DNA of 64,000 nucleotides. Origin: Caproicibacterium amylolyticum (GTDB lineage: Bacteria > Bacillota > Clostridia > Oscillospirales > Acutalibacteraceae). Below are positions 51,926 through 60,246 of this stretch, piece after piece. The notes beneath the pieces were generated by a model. That model was not told the origin of the DNA and ran no database searches. It saw only the letters and a list, made by a program, of their open reading frames with translations. The stretch spans positions 620,001 through 684,000 of the forward strand of contig NZ_CP060696.1 of the NCBI RefSeq assembly GCF_014467055.1, written 5' to 3'. Each line of letters starts with the position of its first letter. Positions within the stretch are counted from its first letter, which is position 1. The translations under genes and the position numbers were made by a program.

Positions 51926-53407
51926 ATGAATTTGATACTGGAAAACAATTCGTTTCACTATGAACTCGAAAAACTCTGCCGCTTATTTTACCCCGAAGAG
52001 CCTATCCGTGTGCTGGAAAACGGTGTGCAGCCGGAGCTTCCAGACCCGATTACCGCATATGCGGGGGTACAGGAGAAAGAAGGAAAGGTTCAGCTTTGCG
52101 CTCGTTTTCGTGACGATGCGGAGGAAATTCACGCTGAAGCGGAGTACATCCCCGAACAATATGGGGACAAAAGCCCGGAACGTCAGCTGGCAGAGCTTTT
52201 GTACGAACTGTTGGTGCAGCAGACCGGCTTTTCGCCCCGCTGGGGCATTTTAACCGGTGTGCGTCCGGTAAAGCTGCTGCACAGCCTGATTGCCCAGTAC
52301 GGGCAGGAACAGGCGGTGCAGGTCTTTCAGAAAGCCTACCATGTCAGTGAAGCCAAAACGAAACTTGCCCTGCTGACCATGGAAAATGAACGGCAGCTGC
52401 TCAACAGGGAAAAAGTCAACGGCTTTTCCCTGTATATTGGTATTCCGTTCTGCCCGAGCCGGTGTGCTTACTGTTCCTTCGTTTCCATGACTGTGGAAAA
52501 AACGATGCAGATGATACCGGAGTATGTGCAGTGCCTTTGCCGGGAAATCGAGGCAGCAGGCAAGGTGGCACGGGAACTGAAGCTTTCTTTGCAGTCGGTT
52601 TACATGGGCGGCGGCACGCCCACGACCCTTACAGCGGAACAGATGGACCGCGTACTGGGAACCGTGCAGGCATCCTTTGACCTTACAGACTGTATGGAAT
52701 TTACCGTGGAAGCCGGCAGACCGGATACGGTAACGCCGGAAAAGATGGCCGGTCTTCGCCGCCGCGGCGTTTCCCGCGTCAGCATCAACCCGCAGACGAT
52801 GCAGGAAAAGGTACTGCAGGCGATTGGCCGCAGGCACACCGTCAGGCAGGTGCTGGAAGCGTTTCAGATGGCACGTGACGCGGAATTTACGGATATCAAT
52901 ATGGATTTGATTGCCGGTTTGCCGCTGGATACGCCGGAAACTTTTGCGGATACGGTTGACCGCGTCTGCAAACTGGCGCCTGAAAGCATTACCGTGCATA
53001 CACTGGCATTAAAACGGTCTTCACGCATCTTTCAGGAGGGGCAGCAGCGCGCTTCGGGGGCCGCCGCCGCACAGATGCTGGATTATGCCGGCCCAAAGCT
53101 GATAGACGGCGGTTGGCGGCCATACTATCTTTACCGGCAGACCCGCATTTTGGGCGGGCTTGAAAATGTCGGCTTTGCCAAAAAAGGATGCGAAAGCTTT
53201 TACAACGCTGCCATTATGGACGAAAGCCAGACAATTCTGGCCTGCGGGGCAGGCGCTGGAACAAAGGTCTGTGACCCTTCCGGCAGCGGACAGCTGGAAC
53301 GCGTGTATAACTTTAAATATCCTTATGAGTATATTTCCCGACATGGGGAGATATTGGAGCGGAAAGAAAAGGTGAAGCAAATCTATGATCAATACACGGC
53401 ACAGTGA
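51926..53407 (+). CDS. hemZ: Radical SAM coproporphyrinogen dehydrogenase HemZ-like
   Basis: A 493-residue radical S-adenosylmethionine protein of the HemN/HemZ family, linked to oxygen-independent heme precursor oxidation, though some relatives serve other roles. The [4Fe-4S] motif is GIPFCPSRCAYCSF (C-x3-C-x2-C, about residues 173-186). YMGGGTPTTL binds SAM, with VEAGRPDTVTPEKM and RVSINPQTMQEKVL following. The roughly 165-residue N-terminal extension is the HemZ hallmark separating it from HemN. It overlaps the nucleoside kinase gene by 23 bases. Confidence 0.92.
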   Translation: MNLILENNSFHYELEKLCRLFYPEEPIRVLENGVQPELPDPITAYAGVQEKEGKVQLCARFRDDAEEIHAEAEYIPEQYGDKSPERQLAELLYELLVQQTGFSPRWGILTGVRPVKLLHSLIAQYGQEQAVQVFQKAYHVSEAKTKLALLTMENERQLLNREKVNGFSLYIGIPFCPSRCAYCSFVSMTVEKTMQMIPEYVQCLCREIEAAGKVARELKLSLQSVYMGGGTPTTLTAEQMDRVLGTVQASFDLTDCMEFTVEAGRPDTVTPEKMAGLRRRGVSRVSINPQTMQEKVLQAIGRRHTVRQVLEAFQMARDAEFTDINMDLIAGLPLDTPETFADTVDRVCKLAPESITVHTLALKRSSRIFQEGQQRASGAAAAQMLDYAGPKLIDGGWRPYYLYRQTRILGGLENVGFAKKGCESFYNAAIMDESQTILACGAGAGTKVCDPSGSGQLERVYNFKYPYEYISRHGEILERKEKVKQIYDQYTAQ

Positions 53408-54344
53408 GTATGTTCATTTTACAAATAATCTGGCGGAAATGAACCAAATGGCGGAAAATAATCCCGCGGAGCTGGTTTCCCGTGCAGACCAGCGCTTTCA
53501 CAACAGCATCCATGATGTTGCGAAAAAAGTAGTGCAGCGCGGCTGCCGGGTGGTGCTTCTGGCGGGGCCGAGCAGCAGCGGAAAAACCACTACGGCGCAT
53601 TTTCTTTCGGATGCGCTTAACCAGCTGGGGCATGAAACCAAAATGATTTCTCTGGATGATTTTTACCGTGCGGAAGATGAAACTCCACTGCGTGCGGACG
53701 GCCAGCATGACTTTGAGTGTCTGGAGGCATTGCGGCTGGACTGCGTCCGCAAGTGTCTTAAGGACTTGACAGAGTCCAACAGCTGCGAAGTGCCGCAGTT
53801 TGATTTTGTTTACCACAAACCGTTGCCGCAGCCGCGCAGGCTGACGCTTGGCGAAAATGATATTGCGGTGATCGAGGGGCTGCACGCGCTGAATCCGGTA
53901 CTGACCGACCAGCTGCAGCGGGACGGCATTGTGCGGATGTACATCAGTGTGAAACAGGACATCATAAACGGTACGGAACAGCTGCTGAACGCACATGAAG
54001 TCCGTATTGTGCGGCGCGTGGTGCGGGACTTTAACTTCCGTGGAACCAGCCCGGAGCGCACACTGGGTATGTGGGAATCCGTCATGGACGGAGAACAGAA
54101 GTATATAAATCCTTTTAAGCATAACGCGGATTTTACCGTGAATTCCCTGCACGCGTATGAACTGGGGGTTCTGCGAAACCCGGCACTGCTGCTGTTGCGC
54201 GAGGTTTCCGAGCAGAACGGCTGGGTTGCAGAAGAAGTGAATCGTTTGCAGTTTGCGCTGATGCTGGTGAAACCGGTGGACGCCGGACTGCTGCCGCCAA
54301 CTTCTCTGATACGGGAATTCATAGGCGGCGGACTTTACAACTGA
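53385..54344 (+). CDS. Uridine kinase-like nucleoside kinase
   Basis: A 319-residue P-loop kinase of the phosphoribulokinase/uridine kinase superfamily. Walker A is GPSSSGKTTT (about 61-70), the DDFYR substrate-binding motif follows at about 88-92, and VIEGLHALNP forms the Walker B-like strand. The N-terminal ~40 residues (YVHFTNNLAEMNQM) resemble the C-terminal part of the TGS-containing nucleoside kinase family found in Clostridia, so this looks like a trimmed version. Substrate probably uridine/cytidine, by inference. ATG 53385 is inside the hemZ end. Confidence 0.85.
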   Translation: MINTRHSEYVHFTNNLAEMNQMAENNPAELVSRADQRFHNSIHDVAKKVVQRGCRVVLLAGPSSSGKTTTAHFLSDALNQLGHETKMISLDDFYRAEDETPLRADGQHDFECLEALRLDCVRKCLKDLTESNSCEVPQFDFVYHKPLPQPRRLTLGENDIAVIEGLHALNPVLTDQLQRDGIVRMYISVKQDIINGTEQLLNAHEVRIVRRVVRDFNFRGTSPERTLGMWESVMDGEQKYINPFKHNADFTVNSLHAYELGVLRNPALLLLREVSEQNGWVAEEVNRLQFALMLVKPVDAGLLPPTSLIREFIGGGLYN

Positions 54345-54389
54345 GTTATGTTTTAAGTATTAACATTTAGTTAATATTCCTATTTTTAC

Positions 54390-54419
54390 TTGCAATTTAA
54401 AATCTCGTTATGGTATAAT
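54390..54419 (+). promoter_or_regulatory. Promoter of zinc-ribbon protein gene
   Basis: TTGCAA (54390-54395), 18 bases, TATAAT (54414-54419). Confidence 0.65.
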
Positions 54420-54463
54420 CCTAGCAAACAAGAGTATACTGACTGACAAGGAGCGTGGCGGAT

Positions 54464-54907
54464 ATGGGACTGTTTGAAGATGTTGTCATCAACGCAAAGA
54501 ATGCTGCTACCGCAGTAGGAGAAAAAGCAAACCAGATTATGGACATTTCCAAGCTGCGCATCAATGCGGCTGACCTGAACAATGAAATCAGCAAACGGTT
54601 CGAAGCACTGGGCCGCGTTGCTTATGATTCCAAAAAAACAGGTGCGTCGTCTGATGAGCTGATTGGGGAATGTGTTGCGGCTATTGATGAGCTTTACGAG
54701 CAGCTGGACGCTGTTAATGAGCAGCTTGCAGCTAAGCGCAGCCGCATTCCCTGCAAAAAGTGCGGCCAGGAAAATCCGGTCGGTGCTGCTTACTGCAGCA
54801 AGTGCGGCCAAAAGCTACAGCCGGATGCAGCAGAGGACTCCGCAGAGGAAACAACCGCTGCCGAGCCGGAAAAACCGACTGAAAACTCAGAAGAACCTAA
54901 AGAATAA
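54464..54907 (+). CDS. Coiled-coil zinc-ribbon protein
   Basis: A 147-residue cytoplasmic protein. A helical region rich in heptads (about 1-95, VAAIDELYEQLDAVNEQLAAK) precedes a zinc ribbon with two CxxC pairs (PCKKCGQENPVGAAYCSKCGQ, about 97-117) and a strongly acidic tail of Glu/Pro/Ala. Similar small proteins are common in Clostridia and have no assigned role. ATG 54464 is 10 bases after AAGGAG; GTG 54455 is too close to it. Confidence 0.75.
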   Translation: MGLFEDVVINAKNAATAVGEKANQIMDISKLRINAADLNNEISKRFEALGRVAYDSKKTGASSDELIGECVAAIDELYEQLDAVNEQLAAKRSRIPCKKCGQENPVGAAYCSKCGQKLQPDAAEDSAEETTAAEPEKPTENSEEPKE

Positions 54908-54919
54908 TTTAGAAAATGA

Positions 54920-54953
54920 AACGGCTGCCGCTTTTTTTGCGGCGGCCGTTTTC
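54920..54953 (+). terminator. Terminator after zinc-ribbon gene
   Basis: AACGGCTGCCGC with GCGGCGGCCGTT (one G-T), loop of T, then TTTC. Confidence 0.75.
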
Positions 54954-55035
54954 TGTTTCTGTGGTACTGTGGATATTTTTTTGTTTTTTCACATAGATAT
55001 CAAAGGAAGACTGTGAAGAAACGGAAGTGTTCAGT

Positions 55036-56778
55036 GTGGCGCGAAAAAGTCAAAGTTTTTTAAAAGGTGCTGCTGTGCTGGTGGGTGCAGTGGCGGTTGT
55101 AAAGATACTGGGTGCGCTGTTTAAAATTCCGCTGAGCTGGATTCTAACGCCGGTGGGCAGCGCCTACTTTGGAAGCGCCTATTCCCTGTACTTTCCTATT
55201 TACAGTTTGGCGGCGGCTGGATTTCCAACTGCTGTGGCACGCATGGTCAGCGCAAGGTGTGCGCGTGGTCATTTTCGGGACGTGCGTGCTCTGCACAAGG
55301 TTTCTGTACGGCTGTTTACGGCGCTTGGATTTTGCGCTTTTGCCCTGATGATGGCGCTTTCATGGCCATATGCCAATCTAGCAGTGCGCACAGGCCCACA
55401 GACTGTACTGCCTGCCCTATGGGCATTGGCACCGTGCGCCCTCTTCTGCAGCCTGCTGTCAGCCTACCGCGGCCTTTATGAGGGTATGCGCAACATGACT
55501 CCGACGGCGGTTTCACAGATTATTGAGGCAGCGGGCAAGCTGATTTTTGGCTTGGGTCTGTGCGCTGGTGCTGCTGCCGCCGCCGCACGGGAATATGCGG
55601 AAAGCGGCACGGTCTGGGGCGTTGCGCAGCCATCTGAAGAATACGCAAGGCTTGCGGCACTGCCGGCATGTGCGGCAGGAGCGGTGTTTGGTGTTACCAT
55701 AGGCAGTATGCTTGCATTTCTGTTTTTGATGATTTATTACAAAAAAAATGGAGACGGCATTACCAAAGCAGAGCTTCGCCGCGCACCGCCGCCGCCCGCG
55801 GCAAGAACACTGCGGCGGGAACTTCTGCGCACAGCGGTTCCGATTGCGCTCGGCTCACTTGCAGTCAATCTTTCCACGCTGGTGGACGCGGCACTGCTGA
55901 ATCAGCGGCTGACAGACCTGATGCAGCAGCTGCCAACTGCGCTGCTGCAGATTTATAACGGACTGCTGCCTGAAGAAGTGGTGCGTATGCAGAGTGTGCC
56001 TTCTTTTTTGTATGGCTGCTATACAAATGCCAATACTATGTTTATGCTGGTACCGACCATAACACAGGCGTTTGCAATGAGTGCACTGCCAAGTGTTACT
56101 GCTGCGTGGGCGGCGGGTTCCCGCCCGCGTCTGGAGAAATGCGTGCTTTCAGTTTTGCGACTTTCGGCCATGATTACGCTGCCGATGGGGCTGGGGCTGG
56201 CTGTGCTGTCGGAGCCGGTATGCAGGGTGCTGTTTGGTGTGCAGAACGCACCGGAAATCACCGGGCAGATTTTATCTGTACTGGGCATTGCAGCGGTCTT
56301 TTCGGCATTGTGCACGCCGGTGCAGAGCATGCTGCAGGCGGTTGGCAGGGTGGATCTGCCGGTCAAGTTTTTGTTTGGCGGGCTGGTGGTAAAAGGTGTG
56401 CTGAACTACGTGCTGGTCGGCGACCCACGCTTTCAGGTGATGGGTGCGGCGATTTCCACACTGCTCTGCTATGGTGTCATTTTGCTGTGCTCACTTGTGG
56501 CTTTGTACCGTGAAACAAAAATCAAGCTGCATCTCTGTTCTCTGTTGGGCAGACCGCTTTTGGCAGGGGCTCTGAGTGCGGTGACAGCCAAGCTTGTTTG
56601 GCGGGCGCTGCAGACGACGCTGGGCGGTACGGCGGCTACAGTTTTGGCAGTGTGTGCGGCAGCAGCTGTATATGCAGTATGTGCGCTAATTTTGGGAATA
56701 ATTACTAAAGATGACATAAAATCTTTGTATGCTGGAAAATCCGCTAAAAGCCTTGAAAAACCGGGGCGTATCGTGTAA
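55036..56778 (+). CDS. SpoVB/MurJ-like polysaccharide flippase
   Basis: A 580-residue membrane protein of the MOP superfamily with about 14 helices, related to SpoVB and MurJ, which move lipid-linked peptidoglycan or polysaccharide precursors across the membrane. Recognisable parts are VKILGALFKIPLSWILTPVGSAYFGSAYSLYFPIYSLAAAGFPTAVARMVS at the N-terminus and SAYRGLYEGMRNMTPTAVSQIIEAAGKL in helix 4-5. In a spore former a role in cortex or wall precursor export is likely. The start is unsure: GTG 55036 has CGGAAG at 8 bases, GTG 55027 is in frame just upstream. Confidence 0.88.
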   Translation: MARKSQSFLKGAAVLVGAVAVVKILGALFKIPLSWILTPVGSAYFGSAYSLYFPIYSLAAAGFPTAVARMVSARCARGHFRDVRALHKVSVRLFTALGFCAFALMMALSWPYANLAVRTGPQTVLPALWALAPCALFCSLLSAYRGLYEGMRNMTPTAVSQIIEAAGKLIFGLGLCAGAAAAAAREYAESGTVWGVAQPSEEYARLAALPACAAGAVFGVTIGSMLAFLFLMIYYKKNGDGITKAELRRAPPPPAARTLRRELLRTAVPIALGSLAVNLSTLVDAALLNQRLTDLMQQLPTALLQIYNGLLPEEVVRMQSVPSFLYGCYTNANTMFMLVPTITQAFAMSALPSVTAAWAAGSRPRLEKCVLSVLRLSAMITLPMGLGLAVLSEPVCRVLFGVQNAPEITGQILSVLGIAAVFSALCTPVQSMLQAVGRVDLPVKFLFGGLVVKGVLNYVLVGDPRFQVMGAAISTLLCYGVILLCSLVALYRETKIKLHLCSLLGRPLLAGALSAVTAKLVWRALQTTLGGTAATVLAVCAAAAVYAVCALILGIITKDDIKSLYAGKSAKSLEKPGRIV

Positions 56779-56824
56779 AATAGATAAAGCTTTAACATGA
56801 TTTGGCACTGGGGGTACTGCAGAA

Positions 56825-57520
56825 GTGAATTTTCAGCCGAAAAAGCGGTATGATTTACAAGATATGCGGCAGATTATTAAAATTCTGCGTTCACCGGAGG
56901 GCTGCCCGTGGGACCGCGAGCAGAACCACCACTCCATCCGAAACAACTTCATTGAGGAAACCTATGAGGCTGTGGAAGCAATCGACACCGAAAACCCAAC
57001 GCTCCTGTGTGAGGAACTGGGGGATGTTCTGTTTCAGGTGCTGTTTCACTGCCAGTTGGAAGAGGAAACCGACCGTTTTTCTTTTGATGATATTGTTGAC
57101 GGTGTGGCAAAGAAAATGATTGAGCGCCATCCTCATGTGTTTGGCTGTGTGCAGGCTGCAAATGTGGAAGAAGTTCTGCAAAACTGGGACGCGATTAAGC
57201 AGGAAAGCAAGCACCGCAACAGCGGCACTAAGGTGCTGCAGAGCGTTTCGCCGGCTTTGCCTGCATTGATGCGTGCCGCCAAAGTGCAGAAAAAGGCACA
57301 GCAGGCTGGCTATCCGCTGGAACAGGACCCCGCCGCGGCAGACCCGCAGCAGGCAGGCGCATTGCTGATGCAGGCTGTCCGTGCAGTACGGGCGGCCGGG
57401 CTGGAGCCGGAGCAGGTGCTGAGTGAGGAAGTTGAGTCTTACATCCGCGGATTTGCGGAATGGGAGGCTGTCAGTAAGGATACTGCGCAGGATTGCGTGG
57501 AAAAAGAAAAGGATTTATAA
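56825..57520 (+). CDS. mazG: Nucleoside triphosphate pyrophosphohydrolase
   Basis: Hydrolyses (d)NTPs to NMP and PPi, cleaning up abnormal nucleotides. The MazG fold motifs are CPWDREQNHHSIRNNFIEETYEAVEAI and ELGDVLFQVLFHCQLEEE (ExxE...ExxD metal helices), followed by MIERHPHVFG. The 231 residues keep the catalytic N-terminal half and a shorter C-terminal half than E. coli MazG (263). GTG 56825 is the start, with GGGGGTACTGCAGAA upstream. It precedes hup by 16 bases, a common clostridial pairing next to spore and ribosome-rescue genes. Confidence 0.93.
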   Translation: MNFQPKKRYDLQDMRQIIKILRSPEGCPWDREQNHHSIRNNFIEETYEAVEAIDTENPTLLCEELGDVLFQVLFHCQLEEETDRFSFDDIVDGVAKKMIERHPHVFGCVQAANVEEVLQNWDAIKQESKHRNSGTKVLQSVSPALPALMRAAKVQKKAQQAGYPLEQDPAAADPQQAGALLMQAVRAVRAAGLEPEQVLSEEVESYIRGFAEWEAVSKDTAQDCVEKEKDL

Positions 57521-57536
57521 ACGGAGGTATTTTACA

Positions 57537-57812
57537 ATGAATAAGACCGAACTGATTAATGTGGTTGCCGAAAAGGCTGCTGTATCCAAGAAAGATGCTG
57601 AAAATGTTGTTGCTGCTGTGCTCGATTCCATTGTGGATGCTGTTTCTCACGAAGAAAAGGTTCAGCTGGTTGGCTTTGGTACCTTTGAGTGCCGCAGCCG
57701 CAGCGCACGCCAGGGCCGCGACCCGCGCACAAACAGCACCATTGAGATTCCGGCTTCCAAAGTTCCGGCTTTCAAGGCCGGCAAAGCTTTTAAGGACGTT
57801 GTGAACAAGTAA
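57537..57812 (+). CDS. hup: HU-type DNA-binding protein
   Basis: A 91-residue histone-like protein that bends and compacts DNA. It begins MNKTELINVVAEKAAVSKKDAE and carries the diagnostic GFGTFECRSRSARQGRDPRT (DNA-binding arm entry) and IPASKVPAFKAGKAFKDVV at the end. ATG 57537 is 8 bases after GGAGG. It is in the same transcript as mazG and is closed by a strong terminator. Confidence 0.97.
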   Translation: MNKTELINVVAEKAAVSKKDAENVVAAVLDSIVDAVSHEEKVQLVGFGTFECRSRSARQGRDPRTNSTIEIPASKVPAFKAGKAFKDVVNK

Positions 57813-57827
57813 TTTCTTGCGAGATGC

Positions 57828-57860
57828 GGCAGCTTACCGGTAACCGGAAGCTGCCTTTTT
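57828..57860 (+). terminator. Terminator of mazG-hup
   Basis: GGCAGCTT (57828-57835), inner ACCGGT-AACCGG, AAGCTGCC (57848-57855), then a T-run. Confidence 0.9.
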
Positions 57861-57869
57861 CTTTCGACA

Positions 57870-57970
57870 AAAACACAGAGATAAAAACACAGCCCCGGCC
57901 GGTAGTCCGGGCGCAGCAGAAGTGCTGTCAGTAACCTGCCTCCTTGGTTGTCCGTTCTCTGTGGTTTGGA
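57870..57970 (+). ncRNA. yjdF riboswitch (azaaromatic-sensing motif) candidate
   Basis: Between the hup terminator and the YjdF gene, a closing stem CACAGAGA (57874-57881) / TCTCTGTG (57956-57963) encloses a GC-rich multi-hairpin region (CCCCGGCCGG-TAGTCCGGG and GCAGCAGAAGTGCTGT among others), and a GGAGG lies shortly after. YjdF genes are known to be preceded by the yjdF RNA motif, which binds azaaromatic compounds and switches translation. Assignment rests on the gene partner and the 8-bp closing stem, not on a covariance search. Confidence 0.65.
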
Positions 57971-57990
57971 TATTTTAAGGAGGAACCAAA

Positions 57991-58410
57991 ATGAATAAGA
58001 CCGTTTCCCAGCTGACCGTGTATTTTGAGGACCCGTTCTGGGTCGGTGTATGCGAGCGCAGCTGCGGAGAAAACTATGAAGTGTGCAGAATTGTGTTTGG
58101 CGCGGAACCAAAGGACTTTCAGGTGTATGACCTGCTGGTAAAGCACTGGAGCCGGATGCGTTTCAGCAGCGGTATTGCTGTGGAAGAAGCGCAGGAACGG
58201 AAAATCAATCCGAAGCACATGCAGCGTGCCGCAAACCGGCAGATGCAGCAGTGCGGCATTGGCACCAAGGCACAGCAGGCGCTCAAACAGCAGCAGGAAC
58301 AGGGCAGGCAGGCCAGAAAAATCCGTACCCGAGAGCAGCAGGAGGCGGAAAAAGAACGGCAGTTTGCGCTGCATGAGCAGAAGCGACGTGAAAAGCATAG
58401 AGGGCACTGA
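57991..58410 (+). CDS. yjdF: YjdF family protein
   Basis: A 139-residue DUF2992/YjdF protein. The N-terminal beta region reads TVSQLTVYFEDPFWVGVCER and YEVCRIVFGAEPKDFQVYDLL. Its C-terminal half is a basic, Gln/Lys/Arg-rich helix (HMQRAANRQMQQCG onward). The biochemical role is unknown; its riboswitch suggests involvement in coping with planar nitrogen heterocycles. ATG 57991 is 7 bases after AAGGAGG. Confidence 0.85.
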   Translation: MNKTVSQLTVYFEDPFWVGVCERSCGENYEVCRIVFGAEPKDFQVYDLLVKHWSRMRFSSGIAVEEAQERKINPKHMQRAANRQMQQCGIGTKAQQALKQQQEQGRQARKIRTREQQEAEKERQFALHEQKRREKHRGH

Positions 58411-58417
58411 AGCGTCC

Positions 58418-58750
58418 GTACAGTAAAAGTTTCGCCCGCCTTTTCAAAGGCGGCAGGTGTGGGTGAAGCCCACGGTCTTGTCCCTTGACCATAAAGCACT
58501 TTCTATTTAGAAAAAAGGAAACAAGCAAAAGTTATCCTGCGGCGGCGAAGCCACGCCGCACAGAAGCAGCGTTTAAGGCTGACAGGCTGCTGGTAGGAGG
58601 TGCTTACAAAGGTCAAGACCTGGGCTTGCAGCCCACCTCTTACCAGAGGCGGGAACCCTTTTGCCCTGCGGGCATCTTCCCTAAAGGGGAGCAATCACAC
58701 TGCGGTCGCTTTCTCAGAAAGCGACGGAAAGCAACTTCTAAACACTTTTG
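58418..58750 (+). repeat. Dispersed intergenic repeat, copy R5 (most complete)
   Basis: Modules in order: GTACAGTAAAAGTTTCGC; hairpin CCGCCTTT-TC-AAAGGCGG; hairpin GTGGGT-GAAG-CCCAC; TGCGGCGGCGAAGCCACGCCGCA; hairpin TGGGCT-TGC-AGCCCA with CCAGAGGCGGGAACCC; and hairpin GTCGCTTTC-TCA-GAAAGCGAC with GGAAAGCAACTTCT. Pieces recur in R1, R2, R3, R4 and R6. No open frame fits the whole stretch. Confidence 0.8.
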
Positions 58751-58781
58751 CGTACAAATTTGAGAAAGGAATCTATATTTT

Positions 58782-59027
58782 ATGAGGTTGGACAAATATT
58801 TAAAAATATCGCGCATTATCAAACGCCGCACCGTTGCAAATGAAGCCTGTGACGCTGGTCGTGTGCTGGTGAACGGCAAGAGCGCTCGCGCGTCTTATGA
58901 CGTAAAGGTTGGAGATACGCTGGAAATTTCGCTGGGCGCGCACACCGTAAAGGCGGAGGTGCTGAGTGTGAGTGAATATGCCACCAAGGACAGCGCCGCT
59001 TCCATGTATCGTATGCTGGAAGAATAG
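58782..59027 (+). CDS. rqcP: S4-domain ribosome quality-control factor
   Basis: An 81-residue S4 RNA-binding protein of the RqcP/YabO (HslR-like) family, which works with RqcH on stalled 50S subunits to add C-terminal tails. The S4 motif RLDKYLKISRIIKRRTVANEACDAGRVLVNG occupies residues 2-32, followed by KVGDTLEISLG. ATG 58782 follows GAAAGGAATC. Its position directly upstream of yabP-yabQ-divIC matches the B. subtilis order yabO-yabP-yabQ-divIC-yabR. Confidence 0.93.
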   Translation: MRLDKYLKISRIIKRRTVANEACDAGRVLVNGKSARASYDVKVGDTLEISLGAHTVKAEVLSVSEYATKDSAASMYRMLEE

Positions 59028-59079
59028 CTTTCAGGCGCGGTGCATATATCTTCCTGTATGGACAGGAGGTGTATGCACC

Positions 59080-59367
59080 ATGTATGAAGAAAAAAACACA
59101 GGCACGGCAAACAAGGCGCCGCACATGATTACACTGGACAACAGGCATGAGCTGCGCGCGACAGGCGTTTCAAATGTAGACAGCTTTGACGAACAGACCG
59201 TTGTAGTTTACACATCCCTGGGGCAGCTGATCGTGCGCGGGGAAGGGCTGCATATTGAGAAGCTGAGTGTGGAAACAGGCGAGCTTACCCTGACCGGCAC
59301 GGTCGCTTCCATGAGCTACGTGGGCGACGAAAAGCGCGGCGGGGGACTCTCACGCCTGTTTCGGTAA
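59080..59367 (+). CDS. yabP: Sporulation protein YabP
   Basis: A 95-residue protein required with YabQ for spore formation. The conserved core is PHMITLDNRHELRATGVSNVDSFDEQTVVVYTSLGQLIVRGEGLHIEKLSVETGELTLTG region of short beta strands. ATG 59080 follows GACAGGAGG. Its TAA stop overlaps the yabQ ATG by one base (TAATG). In B. subtilis the equivalent promoter is SigE-dependent; I did not identify one here. Confidence 0.92.
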   Translation: MYEEKNTGTANKAPHMITLDNRHELRATGVSNVDSFDEQTVVVYTSLGQLIVRGEGLHIEKLSVETGELTLTGTVASMSYVGDEKRGGGLSRLFR

Positions 59368-60050
59368 TGGACGCTTCCAACTCCCAGAATACGTTTGCAT
59401 TTCTGCTGTTCTGCGCACTTGGAGCAGCGCTGGCGGTTGTATGGTGTGTTTTGCGCGCGGTGCGTGCACAGCTGCGGGAAAGGGGTGCGTTCAGCATTGT
59501 GCTGGAGGCATTTTTCGGTGTGCTGTGTGCGGTAAGCGTAAAACTGCTGGCGCTGGGCGTGTACTGGGGAGAGGTGCGCGGCTTTCTGCTGCTTGGAGCA
59601 GGATTTGGCTTCTGGCTGATTTATGAAACACTGGGGCGGCTGCTTACCTTTGTGGTGGGCGCGCTGCTGCATGCGGCAGTACGTTTTTTGCTGCGTCCGT
59701 TGGGGCGTTTGGTGTGCCGTTTGGGGCGTTTCCTTGGCAAAGTACTGACATTTCCGGTTCATCTTGCGAAAAAAGTACTGGTTACCTTGAAAAATGCCTT
59801 GAAATCTGTACAGAGGTTCGTGTATAATAAAAAAAATGCCAGAAAGGCCGCAAAAGGCAAAAAACGTGCAGTTCGGGGGATGGTGAGGCCGTATGCGGGA
59901 AATCAAAGCGCAAAAAAAACAGAAGAGCACACGAAATCTCCTGCTTGGGCTGGCAATTCTCGTGTTTTGTCTGTATATGCTCGCGGCAGTGGTCAATCAG
60001 CAAATGCAGATACGCAGTCAAAAGGCAAAGCTGCAAAGTATTCAAAGTGA
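59367..60050 (+). CDS. yabQ: Spore cortex biosynthesis protein YabQ
   Basis: A 227-residue membrane protein needed for spore cortex formation and outer coat placement. Three to four hydrophobic helices lie within residues ~10-90, including the conserved VLRAVR and RGFLLLGAGFGFWLIYETLGR. A basic amphipathic stretch follows (about 110-150). The last ~52 residues overlap the divIC coding sequence in another frame, and their low-complexity Lys/Ser/Ala content suggests an unconstrained tail. Confidence 0.9.
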   Translation: MDASNSQNTFAFLLFCALGAALAVVWCVLRAVRAQLRERGAFSIVLEAFFGVLCAVSVKLLALGVYWGEVRGFLLLGAGFGFWLIYETLGRLLTFVVGALLHAAVRFLLRPLGRLVCRLGRFLGKVLTFPVHLAKKVLVTLKNALKSVQRFVYNKKNARKAAKGKKRAVRGMVRPYAGNQSAKKTEEHTKSPAWAGNSRVLSVYARGSGQSANADTQSKGKAAKYSK

Positions 60051-60201
60051 GATACAGGTACAGGAAATTAAAAACAGCGACATCCGCCATGAGTTGGCGA
60101 GCGAGGGCCAAAGCAGTGAGTATATTGCCCGCATGGCCCGCGAAAGCTTAAACATGGCAAAAACAGGAGAGAGAATCTTCATCTGCCCGGGCGGGGATTA
60201 A
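59893..60201 (+). CDS. divIC: Septum formation initiator DivIC-like
   Basis: A 102-residue bitopic division protein of the FtsB/DivIC/FtsL group that bridges to the septal peptidoglycan synthase. A basic N-terminus, TM helix (about 16-36, LLLGLAILVFCLYMLAAVV) and periplasmic-side coiled coil (about 38-72) are followed by EYIARMARESLNMAKTGERIF, the classic DivIC C-terminal motif. ATG 59893 is the only reasonable start and lies 158 bases inside yabQ. Confidence 0.93.
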   Translation: MREIKAQKKQKSTRNLLLGLAILVFCLYMLAAVVNQQMQIRSQKAKLQSIQSEIQVQEIKNSDIRHELASEGQSSEYIARMARESLNMAKTGERIFICPGGD

Positions 60202-60246
60202 CCGCATGCAGGGCGGGGCAAATTTTAAGGAGGAACAAAGAGTTTT

